Program-made: the position numbers and the translations under genes
Shown: positions 5,396 through 9,057 of the stretch, one piece after another
How positions within the stretch are numbered: the stretch's first letter is position 1
Layout of the letters: every line of letters begins with the position of its first letter
Notes under the pieces: generated by a model
What the model was told of the DNA's origin: nothing
Seen by the model: the letters and a program-made list of their open reading frames with translations, nothing else
Databases searched by the model: none
Assembly: GCA_039180865.1 (NCBI GenBank)
Contig: JBCDCZ010000181.1
Span: 1-9,057, forward strand
Direction of reading: 5' to 3'
DNA: 9,057 nucleotides
DNA from: JBCDCU01 sp039180865
GTDB taxonomy: Bacteria > Pseudomonadota > Alphaproteobacteria > Rhizobiales > JACESI01

Positions 5396-6667
5396 TCAGG
5401 CTCGAGCAAGCCCCAGAAGCTGCGCCATATCTTTCATGAAGACTTTGATATGGGCGAGCGGATCGCGGCGCACGAGTTCTTTGTTCATGTAGGCCGTCCA
5501 CGTAAGGCGCTGCACATCCTCGTCCTCGCACATCTTGACGAATTTCTCCCGGCGCTTGTCGCTGCAATACCAGAAATACTGCAGAAGCCCGAGGACGAAA
5601 AAGACCCGGCCATGGTCTTTCATGAACTTGCGGCGCGCTGTCTTGAGCGCAGCCGGATTGTCGGTCATCAGGTATTCCTGAACCGCATCGGCGGCATAAC
5701 GCCCGCATACCATGGCGTAATAAATCCCCTCACCTGAAGCCGGTGCGACGACGCCTGCGGCATCCCCACAAACGATGAGATCCTTTCCGTTATCCCATCG
5801 TTTGATTGGTTTCATCGGGATTGGAGCACCTTCAGTCCGCACAGTCTTCATCTGATTGAGACCCGTATCGGCTCTCAATGTCCGTACCGCGCTTCTCAAC
5901 GAAAACCCTTTATTGGCTGAGCCCACGCCGATGCTCGCTGTCTTGCCATGCGGAAAGACCCAGGCGTAGAAATCCGGCGAGAGCTTGCCTTGATAATAGA
6001 CGTCGCAGCGCCCGCCATCATAATCGACCATGTCGGTAAGCCGGGAAGCATCAGCATCGCCCGATTCAGTGGAGACGATTTCGTGATAGGCAAAAACGCA
6101 TGGGGCAGGCTTTACATTGGGAAGACCAAGTTTCTTCACCTTCGACTTCGCACCGTCAGCACCGATCACCATACGGGCATACACCCGTCGGCTCGCTTTT
6201 TCGTCGCCCGGCGCAGAAAACGCAATCATAGCACGTCCATCAGCATCCCGTTCCAGATCGTCGAATGATCCATTGAATCGTTCCGCACCGCATTCGGCTG
6301 CCCTTTCGCGCAGGAATTCATCAAAGACTTCGCGGTCCACCATGCCCACATAACCGCCGTCGATCGGCATATCGACCGTTTTGTCCGATGGAGCGATCAT
6401 CCGTGCTGACGATATCCGCGCGCATAATAGACGTGGCGGAATATCAAAGTCGCGGATGAGACGCGGCGGGATAGCTCCGCCGCAGGGCTTGATACGTCCG
6501 GGCTTGTCAATGAGGAGCACCGAATACCCGCGGATAGCCAGATCCTGGGCCGCCGTTGCACCGGAAGGCCCCCCACCAATCACGACAACATCGTAGGTAT
6601 CCTTTAAGACCGCTGGGACATAGCCATCCGCGAGGCCTGTCGTCTGTGTGGCATAAAGATCAGTCAT
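5396..6667 (-). CDS. bchP: Geranylgeranyl reductase for bacteriochlorophyll (BchP)
   Basis: This 423-residue FAD-dependent reductase of the BchP/ChlP family reduces the geranylgeranyl side chain of bacteriochlorophyll (or the free diphosphate) to phytyl, completing the pigment tail. Visible motifs are the dinucleotide-binding GGGPSG at 31-36 after strand DVVVI, the family block KPCGGAIPPRLI at 60-71, VIGADGAKSKVKKLGL from 167, and the second FAD motif GDAAGVVAPASGEGIYYA at 301-318. It is about 25-30 residues longer than the roughly 390-residue Rhodobacter enzymes, mostly through an N-terminal extension of about 20 residues before the FAD motif. The start is well supported: an ATGA overlap with the upstream pucC-family stop (6664-6667) and AGGAGG 10 nt upstream. 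It is the last gene of the bchG-pucC-bchP run. No idi gene follows, although one does in several photosynthesis clusters. Confidence 0.96.
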   Translation of the reverse strand: MTDLYATQTTGLADGYVPAVLKDTYDVVVIGGGPSGATAAQDLAIRGYSVLLIDKPGRIKPCGGAIPPRLIRDFDIPPRLLCARISSARMIAPSDKTVDMPIDGGYVGMVDREVFDEFLRERAAECGAERFNGSFDDLERDADGRAMIAFSAPGDEKASRRVYARMVIGADGAKSKVKKLGLPNVKPAPCVFAYHEIVSTESGDADASRLTDMVDYDGGRCDVYYQGKLSPDFYAWVFPHGKTASIGVGSANKGFSLRSAVRTLRADTGLNQMKTVRTEGAPIPMKPIKRWDNGKDLIVCGDAAGVVAPASGEGIYYAMVCGRYAADAVQEYLMTDNPAALKTARRKFMKDHGRVFFVLGLLQYFWYCSDKRREKFVKMCEDEDVQRLTWTAYMNKELVRRDPLAHIKVFMKDMAQLLGLARA

Positions 6668-8091
6668 GGTCTGAAGGCCTCCTTGTGGCCGGAAAGGACT
6701 GGCGAATGCATGGTCTTCGATGAAGCCATTTCAATTCGCTTATCGGCAACCGCTGCCGGGCTCACACGCCAGGCGATTGCGGCGGAAACGACGAAAAGCA
6801 GGGCTTCCGCAAAGAAAACGGCGGCATAAGCATCGTTCGGCGCTTCGAAGACCACCCGCATCAGATCAACTGCTGCTGTTCCGGCAAAAACACCGATCCC
6901 GAAACCAATAGCTTGAGCGGCCCCCCAAAGGCCCATTCGGGTACCCTCACGTTTGGCGCGCCCTGAATTGGCAAGCCCCATCATCGAGCCAATCGCGGCT
7001 ACCGCAAAAGCGCCGTTCGCCATACCAAGCGCCATTACGTTGGCTTCAAGCGGCCAAACTTCGGGAAGATAACTCCCGATCGTGAGTCCTACAAACGCAA
7101 GCGCGGAAGCTAGACACCCGCCGACAGCCCAGAACCGCATCGACCCGAAGCGTCCACGCCCATAAGCCGACCCTGCAAGTGCGACGAGGATCATGCCGAC
7201 AAGAACACCGGCATGCTGCGCGCCGCCGAGACTTGTCGATTGCCCGGGCGTCATTCCAAAGACGATACCCGCGAACGGTTCCAGAATGAGGTCCTGGGCA
7301 CTGTAGGCAAGCATCGATACGAAAACGAAGATCGTGAACTGCCGCGCTTTGTCTTCCGCCCAGACTTCCCGAAAGGCCGCAACGAAGGCCGCCGTGCTCG
7401 CGATGCCGTGGGGAGCCCCCTCGCCCAGATCAGTTCTCATTGCGCCAGCAGGACTGGAGTTGCGTGGCTTCTCCAGTCCGAAGATGGCAATGGCGGTCAC
7501 CGCGACAGCCAAAAGGCAGACGGCTGCTGTTATCGTAATCAGACGCTCGAAGCTGAACGGATCAAGGATCTGGCCAACCGTCGCTGCCGTGACCGCAAAG
7601 CCCGCAATCATCATAATCCAGACGATCGAGGCAGCAGCAGGCCGCCGCCGCTCGCTTACCTTTGTCGCGAGAAGGGCCAGAAGATTCGTGCCCGCCGCAC
7701 CGACCCCGACACCGACGAGAAGGAACGCGAAAATAGCTAGAAGCAGCCCTCCTGCAAAACTAGTTGCCATCAACCAAGTCGCGACTGCGGCCAGAATTCC
7801 GCCCGCAGCGAGGACCGCCATACCGCCGATGATAAAGGGTGTGCGCCGTCCACCGACATCAGCGCCATACCCCCAGCGCGGACGCGAAAGCTGCACGGCA
7901 TAGTGGAAGGCAACGAGGGCACCTGGAACAAGCGCAAGGAGCTGAAGTTCAACAACCATAATGCGGTTAAGCGTTGTTGTCATGAGAACAACGATCGCGC
8001 CGAGCGATGTCTGAACGAGCCCGAGACGAATAATCGAAAACCAGGAAAACGGCTGCTCCATCGCGCCAGTATTTGCAGTTGCCGTTGTCAT
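6664..8091 (-). CDS. PucC/LhaA-family major facilitator transporter in the bchG-bchP operon (Bch2/ORF428-like)
   Basis: This 475-residue protein has about twelve hydrophobic segments and belongs to the PucC (bacteriochlorophyll-associated) branch of the major facilitator superfamily in the inner membrane. Family marks are FSWFSIIRLGLVQTSLGAI (16-34), NRIMVVEL (42-49), the MFS loop PRWGYGADVGGRRTPFI (71-87), QDLILEPFAG in mid-protein (266-275) and GTRMGLWGAAQAIGFGIG (383-400). Members are thought to deliver bacteriochlorophyll or to help assemble light-harvesting complexes; the exact substrate is unsettled. The position between bchG and bchP matches the ORF428/bch2 member of Rhodobacter clusters, not puc-linked pucC or puhA-linked lhaA. 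The start at 8091 has only a G-rich leader (GGGGATGGG), and an in-frame Met at residue 11 is an alternative with poorer context. A six-codon mini-ORF ends on this start. The gene overlaps bchP by 4 nt. Confidence 0.93.
   Translation of the reverse strand: MTTATANTGAMEQPFSWFSIIRLGLVQTSLGAIVVLMTTTLNRIMVVELQLLALVPGALVAFHYAVQLSRPRWGYGADVGGRRTPFIIGGMAVLAAGGILAAVATWLMATSFAGGLLLAIFAFLLVGVGVGAAGTNLLALLATKVSERRRPAAASIVWIMMIAGFAVTAATVGQILDPFSFERLITITAAVCLLAVAVTAIAIFGLEKPRNSSPAGAMRTDLGEGAPHGIASTAAFVAAFREVWAEDKARQFTIFVFVSMLAYSAQDLILEPFAGIVFGMTPGQSTSLGGAQHAGVLVGMILVALAGSAYGRGRFGSMRFWAVGGCLASALAFVGLTIGSYLPEVWPLEANVMALGMANGAFAVAAIGSMMGLANSGRAKREGTRMGLWGAAQAIGFGIGVFAGTAAVDLMRVVFEAPNDAYAAVFFAEALLFVVSAAIAWRVSPAAVADKRIEMASSKTMHSPVLSGHKEAFRP
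6678..6683 (-). promoter_or_regulatory. Ribosome binding site of bchP inside the end of the pucC-family gene
   Basis: On the minus strand this is a perfect AGGAGG, 10 nt before the bchP ATG, lying within the last codons of the upstream gene. Together with the ATGA stop/start overlap at 6664-6667, it indicates coupled translation and fixes the extended bchP N-terminus. Confidence 0.8.
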
Positions 8092-8108
8092 CCCATCCCC
8101 ATCTTCAT
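8088..8108 (-). other. Six-codon mini-ORF ending on the pucC-family start codon
   Basis: On the minus strand, ATG AAG ATG GGG ATG GGA TGA (peptide MKMGMG) runs from 8108 to 8088; its TGA overlaps the gene's ATG as ATGA. An AGGTGA sequence at 8123-8118 lies 9 nt before the first ATG, a better-placed ribosome site than anything directly ahead of the main gene. It could couple or attenuate translation, but so short a frame can arise by chance. Confidence 0.3.
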
Positions 8109-8141
8109 TCTACAAAGTCACCTAACCAGGATCGCCCTTGC

Positions 8142-9050
8142 TCAGATCGAGCGCAGCGCGAAGGCGGAAATCAACATTCCAATCACGTAAGCCGTCGTAC
8201 CGGTCGCGTTGTAAAGCGCGGCATTCCGCCAAGGATGCGCCTCAAGATCAGACCGGTTTAAAAGAAACCGGACCATGAGCCCGATTTGAACAAGCAGCAC
8301 GAAGGCAACAAAAGCGGCGTGGATTGGAGCACCCCACATCCACAAAAGCGCAATGACGATACATTGCGGCAAGGTCATTACCAGACAGGCAAGACGGGCA
8401 GCCGGGTGAATACCAAGCCTGACCGGCAAGGTCCCCACACCCATCTGTCGGTCGCCCTCCAGCGACTTGAAATCGTTCAGCGTCATAATGCCGTGGGCGC
8501 CTACGCTGTATAGGAGCGCCATAGCAATGATTTCACCATTCGGCAGCGCACCAAGAAGAACTGCGGCGCCTGTGAACCATGCAAGCCCCTCATAGCAAAG
8601 CCCGCACGCTGCGTTCCCCAGCCACCCGTTTTCCTTAAGGCGCAACGGTGGCGCGCTGTAAGCCCAGGCGAGTAACAGGCCAAGGACAGTCGCGCTGGCG
8701 ACCCACGGACCCAAAAGGCTTGCCCAGACAATCGAGAGGCCGCTCCACAAAATGGCAATGTACAGCCCCCACCGACCGGGAATGCGACCGGACGGTATCG
8801 GCCTGTCCGGCTCATTGATTGCGTCCACATGCCGGTCATGCCAATCGTTGATCGCCTGACTCATGGCGCAAACCAGTGGCCCTGCCAGGATGACGCCGCC
8901 GAAGAGAATATGCCAGTTTTCCAGGATCGGTACGCCGCTTGAAACGACACCACACATGAACGCCCACATGGGCGCAAACCACGTAATCGGCTTCAAAAGC
9001 TCGAGTACGGCGCGCGGTGCGGGATAGGGGGACGACCTGGCTTGAGCCAC
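8142..9050 (-). CDS. bchG: Bacteriochlorophyll synthase (BchG), UbiA-family prenyltransferase
   Basis: BchG is an inner-membrane enzyme that esterifies bacteriochlorophyllide a with geranylgeranyl or phytyl diphosphate, giving bacteriochlorophyll. The 302-residue frame fits the roughly 300-residue family length and has about eight or nine membrane segments. The first Asp-rich motif is NDWHDRHVD at 68-76, followed by the family block INEPDRPIPSGRIPGRWG from 78. YSAPPLRLKENGWLGN follows from 131. The second Asp motif is NDFKSLEGDRQMGVGTLPVRLG at 192-213. The frame starts at a GTG (9050-9048) and stays open for the remaining 7 nt of the window (codons TCT GAG before it), so the real start may be an ATG just outside the edge. 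It is followed after 50 nt by the pucC-family gene on the same strand. In related clusters the genes just upstream are often the regulators ppsR and ppaA, which I cannot see here. Confidence 0.96.
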   Translation of the reverse strand: MAQARSSPYPAPRAVLELLKPITWFAPMWAFMCGVVSSGVPILENWHILFGGVILAGPLVCAMSQAINDWHDRHVDAINEPDRPIPSGRIPGRWGLYIAILWSGLSIVWASLLGPWVASATVLGLLLAWAYSAPPLRLKENGWLGNAACGLCYEGLAWFTGAAVLLGALPNGEIIAMALLYSVGAHGIMTLNDFKSLEGDRQMGVGTLPVRLGIHPAARLACLVMTLPQCIVIALLWMWGAPIHAAFVAFVLLVQIGLMVRFLLNRSDLEAHPWRNAALYNATGTTAYVIGMLISAFALRSI

Positions 9051-9057
9051 CTCAGAC

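Noticed and set aside
5380..5406. Row of six-base palindromes GGTACC, AGATCT, TGATCA and CTCGAG resembling a cloning polylinker
   Set aside because: The last one lies inside the bchP coding region and the third spans its stop codon, within natural-looking sequence; there is no vector sequence nearby, so it is most likely chance.
7334..7903. 189-residue Ala/Arg-rich plus-strand frame opposite the pucC-family gene
   Set aside because: It is antisense to a clear membrane protein gene; its Ala/Arg/Pro-rich composition is what the complement of hydrophobic, GC-rich codons gives.
8092..8141. Search for a PpsR/CrtJ site (TGT-N12-ACA) between bchG and the pucC-family gene
   Set aside because: No matching spaced TGT...ACA pair was found in this 50-nt gap; the promoter of the operon probably lies beyond the right edge.

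Overview
The window looks like chromosomal DNA from a phototrophic alphaproteobacterium (a purple or aerobic anoxygenic phototroph). Three things point there: a bacteriochlorophyll gene run (bchG, a pucC-family gene, bchP), a fused CysN-CysC sulfate activation gene, and TTAACCA motifs that resemble CtrA half-sites. I cannot name the genus from the sequence alone. The DNA is moderately GC-rich by eye. I see no tRNA, rRNA, insertion sequence or CRISPR array.

Layout. (1) Positions 2-2672, plus strand: the 3' part of cysD (its start lies left of the window) and complete cysNC, separated by 4 nt. Together they encode an ATP sulfurylase/APS kinase that turns sulfate into PAPS. (2) Positions 2691-3899, minus strand: an unrecognised secreted protein made of six tandem ~60-residue units. 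Each unit holds exactly two cysteines, and the pair is 25 positions apart in every unit. It converges on cysNC with only 18 nt between stop codons. (3) Positions 3900-4097: a 198-nt divergent control region with a GTGACGTCAC palindrome near the minus-strand gene and spaced TTAACCA motifs near the plus-strand gene. (4) Positions 4098-5306, plus strand: an unrecognised, cysteine-free, acidic, probably largely disordered protein with an 11-copy Pro/Glu hexapeptide repeat and a duplicated Phe/Ser-rich segment. (5) Positions 5307-5395: a convergent intergenic stretch with a 7-bp GC hairpin and a 14-bp palindrome. (6) Positions 5396-9050, minus strand: bchG, then a pucC-family MFS gene, then bchP, read right to left as one probable operon. 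BchG attaches the isoprenoid alcohol to bacteriochlorophyllide, BchP reduces the geranylgeranyl tail to phytyl, and the PucC-family protein probably helps handle bacteriochlorophyll or assemble light-harvesting complexes.

The window therefore appears to span one edge of a photosynthesis gene cluster. Its bchP end abuts a two-gene island of unknown proteins, and beyond that lies housekeeping sulfate assimilation. The two unknown proteins are the most novel content. The claims about them rest on internal repeats and motifs I can see, not on family recognition.
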